Shown here in pieces: positions 32,719 through 45,600 of a stretch of DNA of 64,000 bases. Location of the stretch: assembly GCA_946807835.1 (NCBI GenBank), contig OX327706.1, forward strand, positions 26,773,001-26,837,000, written 5' to 3'. Below the pieces are notes generated by a model, which was not told where the DNA came from, did not search any database, and saw only the letters and a list, made by a program, of their open reading frames with translations. This stretch comes from Ailanthus altissimus. Lineage: Eukaryota > Streptophyta > Magnoliopsida > Sapindales > Simaroubaceae. The first letter of the stretch is position 1; every line of letters starts with the position of its first letter. The position numbers and the translations under genes are program-made.

Positions 32719-35288
32719 TCAATTCCTAACACATATCATTAATTCGAAATATAAAGATGAAAATATCTTCTTAATCTCAATTAATACATCTAAGAGTAAA
32801 GAAATCATTTTACATAGCACAAACACCAATTTGTAACAGATATTTAACAAAAGTATAACTGAAGGAGGGGTATACGAGATTTATTCAAATGTTACAGAGT
32901 ATGTCCAACGGTTCGATAATTATTGGACTAATATGAAACAACTCCAAACTTTAGGAGGTATTTCAAATTATCCCAAGACATCTATCGGGTTTGATGAAAA
33001 TAACACTATCTAAAACATAAAAAATCTCTAATTATTGAATACTCGTTTAAGAATTTTCATTTCCAACTTTGATTTAAAGATTTGTTTTTGTGTGCATCCA
33101 GATAAATTTGTTATATAGGAATATGCTGAGAACTGCTCATCGTGGAGCCAATTGGTCACATGATCTACTCTTAAGTAAGGAATTTGGCCTCCTAATTATC
33201 TAGTTTTTAATATTATCAAAAGGGATTCTCATCACATTACAATCCCTTCTAGTATTTCATTTTAGTATATATTTTGTCCGCTAAAGTTTTGTTGAATGTC
33301 TATAACCAATGGACCAATGATAAGAAGTGGGTCTATTAAAAAAAAGAACCAAATTTTTTACTTTAATTAAAGTTCTTTTAAAAAGAAATTAGTAATTTAT
33401 TAATAAAGTGACAGTTACTAACCAAAGTAATCGAATCCATGAAATGCTCAACTTTTCACAATGAAGAAACGCCACCTTAGAGTATTGAAGAAAAAATATA
33501 ATATGATGGAATCCAATCAAAGTTTAATCAAGTACAGTCAATAAAAGCAGAGTAAAAGTTTCTCTAAAAAAAATAAATAGATAAAAAGGCAGAGTAAAAG
33601 TTAAGCCAAGTAAAATCTCATTGGTCAGTCATACGGCTGATTATTGAATGTAATTTTCCATCTGGGTCTTTAGATCCTTTGCTGAGTTGTAAAGTAGACA
33701 GCAGATACGAGCTGTGATGATGGTGATAGAAAAACATTTACAAATAAAGAAAGAAAAGTTCTTCTTCTGTTTTTTTTTGGGGCCTTTTTACCATGCTTCG
33801 ATCCGGTGGCTACTATGTCCATTGCGCGTTTATCAGGAGGTTGTGAATGTGTTTTGCATTTGCAGCTGTGTGGCTGATATAGCTCCAGGTTGTGTGTGTT
33901 TAGTGGCATGAGATTTGTGAAACCAACCATCATGTACTAAAGCTAACAAGATTAGGCAGCTGTATTATTAGCTGGACTGTGAATGAAAAAGTGAACATGT
34001 CATTGGTCTCCGTGGTAAATGATATTATTTGAGGGCCAAGGGTAATCAATTAATTGATGTATCCATGATTTCTTTACACAACCTAACTCCTTAGTTTAAA
34101 ACCAAAAGCATAAATGAGAAAATATTCACAAATATATGGCATATCTTACATCCTCAAATCACATAGCATAGCAACATTCATTAAGCTAGAAGGGATAAAG
34201 GGAATAAGTATTAAACTCATGGTGTATCTGAAAACTAACAAGGAAATAAGCTCTTCAAAACATGCAGTATGTGCAGTCAGAGAGATATATGTTTGGTCTC
34301 CACCTCCAGATAATCTAAAGTAAGAAGTTCAAAGACAACATTATAATTTTGACCAGTCAATTCATTACCTATTACCCTTAAAAGAGTCTCAAACCAATCA
34401 ATCAAATATCATAACTACCTTACAAAAACTACAACCATACTGATTTAAATACATCACTCGCATCCACAGAGTAGTGCCACGTGTGTCGAAAGACCTCATC
34501 AGGTTCTAACCAGTTACTGTCATTGCTTAGTAAGCGTTACTGGTGAATGTCTAGCGGATATGGAAAGGCATGCTCACACCTGTACAACAGCAAGAATGGA
34601 AAGTGGAATCTCTTTGCCTGACGAGCCAAAAGAAGAAAAAAAAGCGCTAGTTCTATCAAAGTGATAGATTGAAAATTTATTACTAGACCAAATTTCTAAC
34701 AATAAGAAATGGAAGAGGTACAAGAGTCTTAAAATAAACAATTTCTATTATAAGTGATGAAAAGTGTAAACTCAAAGTTCATTTTACAATGAGAGAAATA
34801 GAGTACAACAGTTTTGTTTCCCCTTCTGTTTGCCGGCTGAATTGTACACCTCATTATAGTTTCACAACAACCAGAGATACAAATAGAATATAATTGATTA
34901 GAGAAAATTACAGAAAAGGATAAAAATAAAGCTTAAGGAAGACCAAGGAAATCTACAATTGCAGAAACACAAGTCAGAGCCATGTCTTAAAAACTCACAC
35001 CTGTCTTTTACGCGTAGGATCAGCTGCATCAACATCTTTGTATTTCTGACTGCTTAAGTACCTGTAAGATGAACAACATAAGCATCAGTCACCACCTTAA
35101 TTTATGAAATCATGTATATTTCAGCATATAAATTGCCATCCTTTGAATCTAACCTAACCCTAACGGAATATAGTCCCCCATACTAGTCTAAGATTCAAAA
35201 TTTCATAAATTGCGATCAGATTGGACTTCAGGACAATTTTAATAACTTACTTTCTACAAGATCAGATCATCTTTCTCATCATCATAGC
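32719..35288. other. spacer between the Copia element and the PIRL gene
   Basis: AT-rich DNA. Short frames at 33670-33933 and 34114-34323 resemble nothing known and are not supported. A CCAACGGTTCGATAATTATT phrase near 32908 could be leftover mobile-element sequence. The right end contains the 3' untranslated region of the PIRL gene. This may include an extra spliced exon at about 35062-35002 on the minus strand, which has an acceptor (CTTACAG) and a donor (ACAG|GTGTG). Confidence 0.45.
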
Positions 35289-37200
35289 TCAAGCTTTCAC
35301 ATAGTCCATACCATTGCGTTTCCTTTTGTTAGACCTCGAGAAGAAGCACATCTCAACCCAACTCTTCTTCTGCTTAACTGGTTGTGTTTTATTGTCTCTC
35401 TTTTCAACAAGATCAGCCATGTACTGGACAACTGCCTGTCAAACCCAAACAACAAGAATCAGTAATGGACTAGAAAAAAAAAATCCAGTCACTCATTCAA
35501 AAGAATAAAGAATCACATCACCTGTGCACCCATTTCAGCTACATGTCTAGGAGGCACTTCTAGAGGATTTTCCTCCACGTGAAGGACACGTAGTCGTGTT
35601 AGCATCCTAAAAGAGTCTGGAAGCACCCAGATCTGATTATTACTAATATCCAACTCCTCAAGCATCTCAAGGTTTCCAATAGATCTGGGCAGGGAGCGCA
35701 GATCAGCAAAATTGTTTCCTATGTTCATCTTGACAAGTGTTGTAGCAAAACACAAGCTCTCTGGCACTGACTCAAGCTCATTAAAGCTTACATCAAGCTC
35801 CCTCAGGCTTGACAAAGACGACATAGTTGTAGGCAACTGTTTAATGTTATTATAACGGACTGACAAAACCTCTAGCGTGTGAATCTTCCCTACAGCTTCC
35901 GGAAGGGCTTTAAGCCGGTTATAATCGGCACAAAGCTCCCTAAGAGAAGAACACTGACCAATAGTATGCGGAAGTTCCTCGAGGTCATTCGTCTCCACAA
36001 TCAACTTCTTAAGACTAACAAGTGAACCTATCGAATCAGGGAGCGAAGGTAGACAATTCGAGCTCAAATCAAGCTCTTCAAGGCGTACCAATCTGCTAAT
36101 TGTACCCGGCATAACTGACAACTGATTTCCCCTCAGGTCTAAACAGACCAAAGTAAGTAGATCTCCAATGGAATCTGGGAGTTCTACAATCCTGTTGGAG
36201 TGCAAATCCAACTTCACCAATGAAGAAAGACCCCCAATTGTTGGGGGTAAGGCCACAATTCGATTCTCAGACAAATCAAGAGAAATCAGACCTGATAACT
36301 TTCCAATTGAATCAGGCAGCCATTCAATGTTATCCATCAATTTGTTTTGAAGATTGAGATCTCGAGTCCCTTTCTTCGATGAAACCTCAATCAAACTAGC
36401 CAACTTAATTAAACTCAACTTCTCACCATCTTGACCTACGCAAATACATTTTATGAATATCATCATTTGAACCTTACTCTAAAACTCTTAAATCCCATTA
36501 AAGAAATACAATTAAAACAAGCATGAATAGAGATTCAAAGCTGACCTGAAACGGCACTGGCTTTTAAAGTGGAATCGAGTATCCGAGGCGTGGATGAAAC
36601 AACGGTTCCAACTCCAACTCCAACTCCATCACAATAAAACGAAGACTTGGCCTTCTTCACATAACTATCATCTCTAGTAAACAACTCCATCTTCCCAGGC
36701 TCCTTATGCAAACTCGTCGTCGAAATCTTGTCGTTACTACTACTATTGTTATAGCTACTTACAGCAGCTGCAGCTACAGTTGAAGTTGGCTTACTCTTAA
36801 CAGTGGAAGCAAAACCGGCGGAGGAAGACTTGTTATAATTAGCCGACGAAGAAGAAGATGAAGGGAGACAATCAGAAGCTCTCTGAATCAATTCGTCGAA
36901 CAAAGCGTGGGCATTCTCGAGATCGAGCAATTTCACGGCCTCGCGCTTCTGCTCTTTGCTCTGAAAATACACCGAGTTCCTCTGCATTTCTTGTAAGATG
37001 AAGAACAGCTCTTCCGGCACGTCATGACTCTTCGTCTGCCTGGCTATGGCGTCCAGTCTCGCTTGATCTTCCTTCTCCGCATTCCGAATCAACGCTCTCG
37101 CCGCTTCCACTTCGTCGATCCCCGGCCTCGCCGGTAACGATTTGTGAATTCTCATAATCTCTTCCACCACTTCATCTATCGATTGCAAACGACTCTCCAT
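35289..37200 (-). CDS. plant intracellular Ras-group-related LRR protein (PIRL4/5-like)
   Basis: Three exons, 37200-36546, 36435-35522 and 35435-35289, give 571 residues. The ATG at 37200 is preferred over the upstream Lys-rich frame. The N-terminal region (about 1-130) is a charged, probably helical PIRL-specific segment, followed by a Ser/Thr/Ala-rich linker (about 130-215). Eleven or so leucine-rich repeats of the SHOC2/Ras-group type follow (about 250-505, consensus LPxxIGxLxxLxxLDLSxN). The tail (AVVQYMADLVEKRD, CFFSRSNKRKRNGMDYVK) is shared by PIRL4/5-type proteins. PIRLs are cytosolic scaffolds related to animal SHOC2/Sur-8; some are needed for pollen or root growth. A Ras partner is not known because plants lack Ras, so the role is inferred only by family. 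Arabidopsis relatives are slightly shorter. Confidence 0.92.
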
Positions 37201-38205
37201 TTTCTCCTCTCTCCCTTTTTTTTTTTTAATTTTCACGACATGGAATTCAAATCAAATTTTTTTTTAAAAAAGATTTGATACTAAAATCAGTTTCTAAGCC
37301 GACGCAGGATTCCAGCTAAATTCCATGGGCGCTAAGTGATGTTTCTTCAGCTTCTGCTTTGGCGGATTCTTTTTTTTTTTTTCGGGGGCTATATTTAATA
37401 TACATTTTTAGATTTCGATTTATTTAAATTGGTGATAACGTGATAGGAAATTTTCTTTTTTCCTTTTTTTTCTTGAGAAATTTTTTCTCTTTTTTTTTCT
37501 GATAATTTGATTTAAATTTCGTGAAATTGATAATGACTGAGCGGTTATCAACAAGATCTAATAACCGGTCGCTTGTCATGTACCGCGCTTTTCTATTCAA
37601 TTCCAGATATACCCATGAATTCTTCCGTATATCACATAATTGCTACTGTGCTAACCTAGTTTTACAGAGAGTTTGTTAGCCTTTAACCGTATACTAAGTA
37701 AATACGCGGCGGGTATTTGGATAAAAAAATAAAAACAAATTAAACGGGGTTGGTTCTCGTAATCATTGACTTACACGGTTGATTGATAACGACTTTATGA
37801 TTACGGAGACTCCATCAACGGTCATTATTCATCATAATCAAAACATTATCATTTAGATGGTGCGGGGCACGAGGGGCAAGGCGCGTCATGTTAAAATAAA
37901 AACGATTTCGCGGGGCATTGTGGTAAATTCGTGGGGCCGATGAGTTGAAGGTTGTATACCGAGTAACTGCGAGAGAGATTGCCAACTCAACTGACAAATA
38001 AATGCTTGGAGGGGACAGATGTCGAGAGAAAATGTGGACACGTGTCAGGGAGAGGATGCAGAGAGTTTGTCCAACTGTATCCAGCTGGCTGAATTGGTTT
38101 TGGCACTAAGTGTGCTTTGCTCACTCACTCACGTCATAACCATTTTGGCTTTTGAGTTTTGGTTCACAGGCTTACTAACAATAACAGCAACTTTTGCCAA
38201 CTAAC
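37201..38205. other. PIRL promoter region
   Basis: Upstream region of the minus-strand PIRL gene. It includes a poly-T-rich part (37370-37500) and a GC-richer patch near 37860-37950 (GCGGGGCACGAGGGGCAAGG). No gene was recognised. Confidence 0.5.
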
Positions 38206-38740
38206 TCGTTAGTCCAATGGCATTTGAGTGTTGGATTGAGCCGAGTTGAAATACCTATACTTTGTTGAAAGGGTAAAAGAGTCTTCTAATTTGTTGGAGA
38301 GTAGTTTGAGTTCTTAATATCTCGTTGGTCCAGTAGATGCCAATTCTTTTTATGTACAGGTATTGAATTTGAATTTCGTTGAAATTTCTCCATTTTGTTA
38401 AGGGGTATAAGAGTCATTCTATCTTATTGGAGAGTAATTTGAGTTCTTAATATCTTATTGCCCAATAGTTGGTAGCACTTCTGGCGTTTATGTATTAACT
38501 GTGAGTGAGTTGGTTGAAGTCCCTTTACTTTCACTTTATTAAAGGGTAAAAACGTATTTTTACCCCGTTGGAGATTAGCTTGAGTTCTTAATACCTTGTT
38601 ACTTGTTAGTCCAATGGGTGTCGGGACTTCTCACGTTTAAGTACTGATTTCAAGTCGGATGGGAGCCCCTCCATTTTGTCGAAGGTTAAAAGAGTCTTTT
38701 TATTTTTTTTTGCGAGAGGATAATTTGAATTATTCTATTA
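38206..38740 (+). repeat. tandem array, about four diverged units of 130-145 bp
   Basis: The phrases GGTAAAAGAGTC (38271, 38404, 38544 and 38686 in variant forms) and TTGAGTTCTTAATATC (38309, 38436, 38579) recur in fixed order. TTAGTCCAATGG-like and CTCCATTTTGTT-like segments sit between them. The array is direct and diverged; the family is unknown to me. Confidence 0.65.
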
Positions 38741-41700
38741 AAAAGGTATTTTAAATTCTTATATAATATAATATATAATGAATCCAAGTATGACAGTTTA
38801 TTTATAAAAAAAAAAAAACAGCTACATTTATTGTAAAGGGACAATCGGTTTCGTGAAACAAGAAAAGGATAGAGATAAGGGAGGTATTATGAGTAAAGTC
38901 TCCCTCTCACGTGCTCTGCCGTTAGCTGTCCCTTACCACACTACAACCCTGACCACGACTGCTACCCTCCTCCCCATCCACCTCTGTTTTCTTGTTTCCT
39001 CTTTTCATTTATTTATTTTATGACATTCGTAATTTTTTAACATTCTACTCTTATTTACAATTAAATTATTATTGAGATCCGAAATTAAATTTATTGTAAC
39101 ACAATTCTATCGAGACTTAACCTTTTTTTTTTATCTTAAGTGATATGACGTGCATTAATTAAACAGGACATTTTATAACTATACTTTATTCGAAAAATTA
39201 TTATTATTATTATTATACCTTTTTGCTAACGAATTATCGCACGCACAACAAAAAAATGATATGATTTTATAATTATAATAATGTTTATAAAAAAATCTTA
39301 TTTTTTAAAGCTAATTATTATCGAGTTTTGACACATTGTGTTAATAAGTGGTGTAATCTCATGCCTTAAAGCAGTTGAGTAAGATATCAAGTACATCGGC
39401 TGCCAGGTGATTGACGAATCAAATTAGTATAGAAATATTATTTTAGTACGTATTTCTAATTAAATAGCTTCTTCTTTTTTTTCATATAAGTGCAATATTC
39501 TTTTGTAGAAAATAATTATTTAGGATTAAAGTGATTTATGGTGAAATCGATCTATTTGAAATGTGAAAAGCATTTATTTATTTATTTATTTCTGTAAGTA
39601 ACCAATGTACTTCCAAAACAGAGTTGTGTAATGTAGGTAGCTATATAGATATAGACATAAAAGGAAAAGCAGTTGGACAGAAATAGGAAAGGAAATCTAG
39701 TGAGCAGAGACATGACAGTGGGAGTCAAAACACGTGTCTGAAATACGAAGATTTTCAACTCTACTAATACTAACACATGGATTTTAATTAAATTTTAACC
39801 AAAATACTATTTTAATCACTAACTTGTACAATTTTTATTATATATCTCTTCCTCCTCCTTGTTGGGCCGTCTTCTAATTAGCATGTAATCATAGTGATAA
39901 TTGGATTATTTAATTATATATAGATACCAATATTGGATATGGGATCATGGTGCATTCGGCAAGTGCTCTTGAGTCTTGAGGTTAAGGCACTTTTGGGACA
40001 TGTTAAAGTTGGATCAATCAATCAGTCAATGACTGTCCCAATATTATACTGCTTTGGAATTGGCCGAATTGAATCTGCGTGAAGCTGGTGTCTTGCTCAT
40101 TGCGTTCGGCATTATCGTCAGCATATTTGGTTATTAATCAACTAATTATGCTATACATAAAAATAAATAAAAAATACGAAAGAGAAAATTTAGAATAAAT
40201 AACATGATTTTATTGAATAGTCATATAACGACAACGCCATAAAAGACTTTCTCTCCTTCAAGTTGTGCTAACGCGGTGGCGGTGTTAGTGTTAGTGTTAG
40301 TTGAAAGTTTGTTAATGCAGTTAAAATCAGTTATCAGCTGGGCTTTGCTCTTAATTATGGTTGACAAGGCATCTTTCACAAGGCTTTTTTTTGTGGTTAA
40401 TACTTACTCATTCTTTGTAATTCTTTCACCTTTTGAATTTATGTAAGGTCTTTGATTTTTTTGTTTAATTTTATTTGAATAGGGATTTTATATTATTCAA
40501 CTGTTTTGTGTATAAATATTATTTGAATAAATTAAATATCATGAGAAATTGAATATCTTAATAAATATGACGATATAATAGTGGAAAGTGATATTTTAAT
40601 TTATACTTTACAATTGTTGAAAAGTATTATGAATTTGAAGAACATTATGGACATGAGTGGAACCATGATTTGAATTGAGGCCAAATCATAATATAAATTT
40701 TTTAATTTAATAAATAAAATATTATTTTTATTCTGTGTCAATAATAGATGAACTGAAAAATAATATATTGTTGAGAATTTTAGCATAATCTTAAGAATTG
40801 GTGATGATATATAGATTTTTAAATTTTTAGCATTTTATTTTTAAAATTTATTAATCATATATGGCATTTCAATAGAAAAAATAAAATATTAAACAATAAA
40901 CATATATTATATTATTCGTAAAAATAAATTTTATATCCTAAAATTAATAAATTTAAAACAATATAAAGAAGATAAAGATCCATACAAAAATTACATATAA
41001 AGTTATGATAGTCAATTATTAAAAAACTAACTAATATATAAACAAAATTATTAAAATTTAAAATATTTTAACTTACTTATTTCTTAATTTTTTTATTAGC
41101 CTTTGAGTTAGGAAAAAGAGTTTTACGTAAATTTGAAAAAAATATAAAATTTAATGTATAGTGTTTCATAATTGCGAATCTATATTATATAAATTAAATT
41201 GAAAAAAATATATTTTTTCCATGTAAAAAAAAAATTACAAGTATAAAATTTATTTGTACCAAATAAAATTTGTATTCCACATTCCATGTAGGAAAATAAT
41301 TATAAGTATAAATTTTTGTTGTATTAAGGACTACTTATAAATATAAAATTAATTTTATTAAGACAATAGAATAAAATTGGGAAATGTAAAAATTAGGACC
41401 ACTTGTAAATTAAAATTATTTTTTATTAGAAAAGACATTAATATAGAGAAAGATGAGATATTATTTAAACATTAAATAATATTTTAAAAATGAAGTCTTT
41501 AATGTTAATATGAACCATTTTTTTTAATTTGACAAATTAACTTACTAAATATAAAAAATAAAAATAAAGAGGTCAAAATAAGTATTTTAATATTAAAAAT
41601 ACATACATATATATATATATACACACAAAATTAAGGGGAGACTTGGATCCATGGCCTTTAGACCCTGCAACAATTCCGCCACTAGATTATGAATAATTAT

Positions 41701-42200
41701 CTAATACTGAAGATAGTAGTAAGACACTTCCAAAATAAAAAAGCTTTAAAAAAGCTTAAAGCTTTTTTACTTTATGAATAAAACACCTTTTGATTTGTTT
41801 ATTATGAGTCAAGTTGAATGTTAATGCCTTTACGTCCTACTTTAATTTAAACAAAGGACTTGCCTACCACAAAGTAATATAATGCTAGAACTGCCAAAAT
41901 ATTTTTAAATTTTTGCTATAATTTTGCCTTTTGTTTTTAATTACATATTTGGTGAGTAAGTTAGAATTAATCAAACTAGTAGTCATTTGTAATGGACGTT
42001 AATTTGATCTGAATTAATTTTTTTGCATTCGTGTTTTTCTCCTTTATTCCAATAATTAAAATCTAAAAACATATTCTAACTCCTTTTTTCAAAAAAGAAA
42101 AACCTGACGCAACTGTAATTTGAAGAAATATTAGGGCGGAAAAATAAATAAAGGAGGAATATGAGTCCTTAGATGCAAATAGAAGAAGTAGAGTGATAGG
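38741..42200. other. AT-rich spacer
   Basis: About 3.5 kb with no supported gene. A less AT-rich patch at 38890-39000 and another at 39950-40140 (CATTCGGCAAGTGCTC, TGCGTTCGGCATT) could be fragments of old elements. A perfect 13-bp inverted repeat, AAAAAAGCTTTAA / TTAAAGCTTTTTT, lies at 41737-41768. The right end is the RRN3 promoter. Confidence 0.45.
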
Positions 42201-42208
42201 TATAAAAG
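42201..42208 (+). promoter_or_regulatory. TATA box of the RRN3 gene
   Basis: TATAAAAG lies just before GGCACCGCTTCGTGCG and a GC-rich leader. The leader exon appears to run from about 42230 to a donor at 42413 (ATTA|GTAAGAT). It splices to an acceptor at 42650, where the next exon begins GGTTAGGGTT, the reverse of a telo-box-like motif. Confidence 0.6.
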
Positions 42209-42676
42209 GGCACCGCTTCGTGCGAAACCCTCGCTTGGTTTTTTCATTCTTCTGTGTTCACAGCCGACAGGAAGAAGAAGAAGAAAGAAAGCCCCTTCAG
42301 CGCACGCAGAGTCACCGTTGTTTTGAAACAGTACGCCGTCGATTAACCGTTCTCGCCCTCTAATTTCCAAACAGCATCACAGTCGCGACTGAGCTCACTT
42401 TAGCTTATTATTAGTAAGATATTAGTACCTGAATTTTATCAAAAACAAAAAGATAAAACGATGCCGTTTTACTCAGTTTATTAGTTAATTTTGAACCTGA
42501 ATTGTTGGATTTTACTAATTTAATTACTGCAAATAGGCTTGAGATTTTTTTTTTAATTGTTAGATAAATAATTTCGTTTTTGTGTGATAGTAATATTATC
42601 TTTAATTGTGTAAATGCTGTCATGGTCATGATTGGTATTTGATGATTTAGGGTTAGGGTTCGGTGTGATCAGAACC

Positions 42677-45600
42677 ATGGGAATGGAATTACTAAGAGAA
42701 TACACTGAATCTCATGAGATGGAGGATGCTAATATTAGTGACTTGGAGTTAGTCTACCATGTAAGGGAAGCACTTACAGCTGTCCAATCAGTAAGTGTTT
42801 CAGCATCTTGGAATTAGCCTATTGTTGTCGCCTTGTTGCTTGAATCATATGCTCACATTGCAAATGGCAAAACTTTTGTGACAATATAATTAGTTGTTGT
42901 GACAAGCTGATATATATGTTTTTTTGGTAATAAGGGTGATAGTGACAATTATAACCAACTTGTGGCGGTTATGCACCTTTCGGGACGTCTTGATCCTGAT
43001 AACAGGGCTCTGCTTGAGGTAGGCTCTTCACTTGGTTTTGGGATGGCGGCTAATTTTTTAATTTTTTTGGTTTAATATTAAGTTCTTTTTTTTTAATTAA
43101 CTTGACAGACAAGTCTGAAGGCTTTATCTGGAGCAGTTTCATATATAGACATGGTCTACCATGAGTCTCTTCTCGCTTCTGTAAGTTTTTTTTTTTTGAA
43201 TTTGTGTGTCTATTTATTGCTTATTTGGTGTTACCAGAGTGTTATTATCTTTTTTATAATCTAGTGTTTTTCAGATTTTTGGAATGAGCATGTGGAACTA
43301 TGACCCTGATGTGATGGATGCATTGAAAAGTCTGATTATAGCCTTGGTATGCAAGTTTAAAATCACCTGCACTTGACATTCTTAGAATGATGAATTGGGG
43401 TGTGTTATCCTTTACAGGTTCATGATTAATTTTATGCTTTATCATTTTTCAGGCTGCTTCAAATGGAAAATATGTTGATTCGTGTTTAACTATGTTTGTC
43501 AGCAATTTTACACCACCAAGTTATATCCTAGATAAATTAACAGAGCCACAGGGTATTGAAAGAAAGCATCAAGTTCTTTCACGCGTGCATGCAGCCTTAA
43601 AATATATTGCTGATTTAGTGCCTCTTGCACCATTGAGATTATTGCCCATAGTTATACAAAAAATGCCGACAGTCCATAATAAGCATGACCGAGTAAGTCT
43701 ACTACGATCCTTTCAATTTGGAAATTGGTTTTCTCAAATAAATATGTTAATTGTGTTGTTTATTGTTATTTTTTATTATTTTATTGTCTAACGATCATAC
43801 TAGAAGTGTGTCTGTAGAATTTCTATAGTCTCCACTATGTGTAGTCATCTTTGGGAATTGAACAACATTGGTTGTCCATATCTCCTCCCATCTTTCTCGA
43901 TTTTTCATTTTTGATGAAGCTTTAGATGTCACCTTTTCTTGTGGACACATCAACATGCTAAGCAAGTGCCCTTTGTGGTTTTGGTTCGAAACTAAATTGA
44001 ACCGATCGGTTCCAAATAGATAGAACCAAACCGAAAATTTCCAATTTAGTTCGGTTTTCAGTTCAACCAAACCAATGCCCGCACCTATTTACTACTGATA
44101 TATAATTTACTAGAAGTTGAATTAGTCAACCTTAAAATGTCCATCAAGAAAGTGGGTGGTGTGCTCTTATATTATACTTCACAAACATGAGTTCCTTTTT
44201 TTATCATTCCCACTGTATTGAAATTATTTAGTGTGCCACCTTGGGTACACATCATAGTTCTTGGACTTTTGGATAACCCATGTGTGCAGAACCACTATGT
44301 AATTGTTTCTCTGAATTAAATCTTATCCCTGGATCCTTTATTCATACATCTTATTCAAATGTTGTATGTAACCACAATTTTATGTTATTTATGAGCTGTC
44401 TTGTTTCTCAAGTTTTCTACTCTTTGGATCAGAAATTCTGGGATGTGAGAGTTATGATTTATGCATCTCTTTCTGTAGTTGAAGATGATTGTAATATATG
44501 CGGAGAACATACTAAAGCTGGAGAGTGGTGCAATGGGAGAACTTGTTAGAAGCACAATACTTATGTTGCTGGTGGATAGGCTGATAGATTTGGATGTAAG
44601 TTTGAAGGAATTGCTGTGTAAATTAGTGCCTGACTATATTTTTGCATTTATATGTATGATCTATGTGGTGAAACTTCTTATAGGTGGAGATTGGATGGGA
44701 TGGCATGTTATATGAGGACTCTAGTAAAGGAATATTTGAGATGGAGCTAGAAGATGTTGAAGAGGATGCGGATGATGCTGAGCAAGATGGTGGTGAGGTA
44801 CAATTAGAAATTTTTTTTTATTTGGCATAGTCCTTGATTTTCCTAACATCTAAAACAGAAAAATTACAACAGGTTTGGACTTGGAAATGGTTAATTGTGT
44901 GCTGGTGAAATTTGTAAACAAAAAATATCAACTGTAGAAGTTCCTTTCATAAACAAAAATTCAAAGACATAAAATGTGCTCCGAAGCAAATTTGTAGTTC
45001 TTTCAGTGAAAAGAAACATTTGATTGTTAGCATATCTGTCTTCAAATTCACATCAATTATATTGTTATAACCTTATCATAAATTAATGTCATGTGCCTTT
45101 TTGTAGCTTCAAAGCGGATCTTTAAGTCGGAAGAGTTTAACTGGAAACATAATTGCTGAATTATTAGATAGCTTGATGGTACTCACTTTTGAGCATCTTG
45201 AATCATGTGAAGGTGCAGGCCGTTTGACTGAGGTATTTTCTGGAGTCATATTTCTTTAGCTTACACTCCGTGTTCTCTCTTTCGTTTTTGAAGGGAACTA
45301 TTAATTGTTGTGGTTAGGTATTTGAAATTCTTCTCCAGTCATTCCAGAAAACAGTCCTGAATGCATACAAGTCGAAGTTTGCTCAGGTAGCACTCAAGTT
45401 ATCTTCATATTTCATTGTTTTGGTGCACTTATAATAATTCATACAAATATATGTAAATGTATATATTTTTTCCTTATATAGTTTCTCATTATTTATTCGG
45501 TGGTTCTACTAGCTTTTCTTTCTTTTCTTCCCGTATTGTTTTTAGTGGGAAAAAGGATTTCCTGCTTATTTTGTGCTTGAGGCATCTGTCGCCTTTTGAT

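Noticed and set aside
42632..42676. Upstream extension of the RRN3 frame
   Set aside because: It has no ATG and overlaps an intron acceptor at 42649-42650. The ATG at 42677 has a strong context.
44280..44549. Frame with several cysteines ending CNICGEHTKAGEWCNGRTC in RRN3 intron 5, resembling a zinc finger
   Set aside because: The last part is the true RRN3 exon (44479-44595) read in another frame, where it encodes the conserved LVRSTILMLLVDRLIDLD segment.
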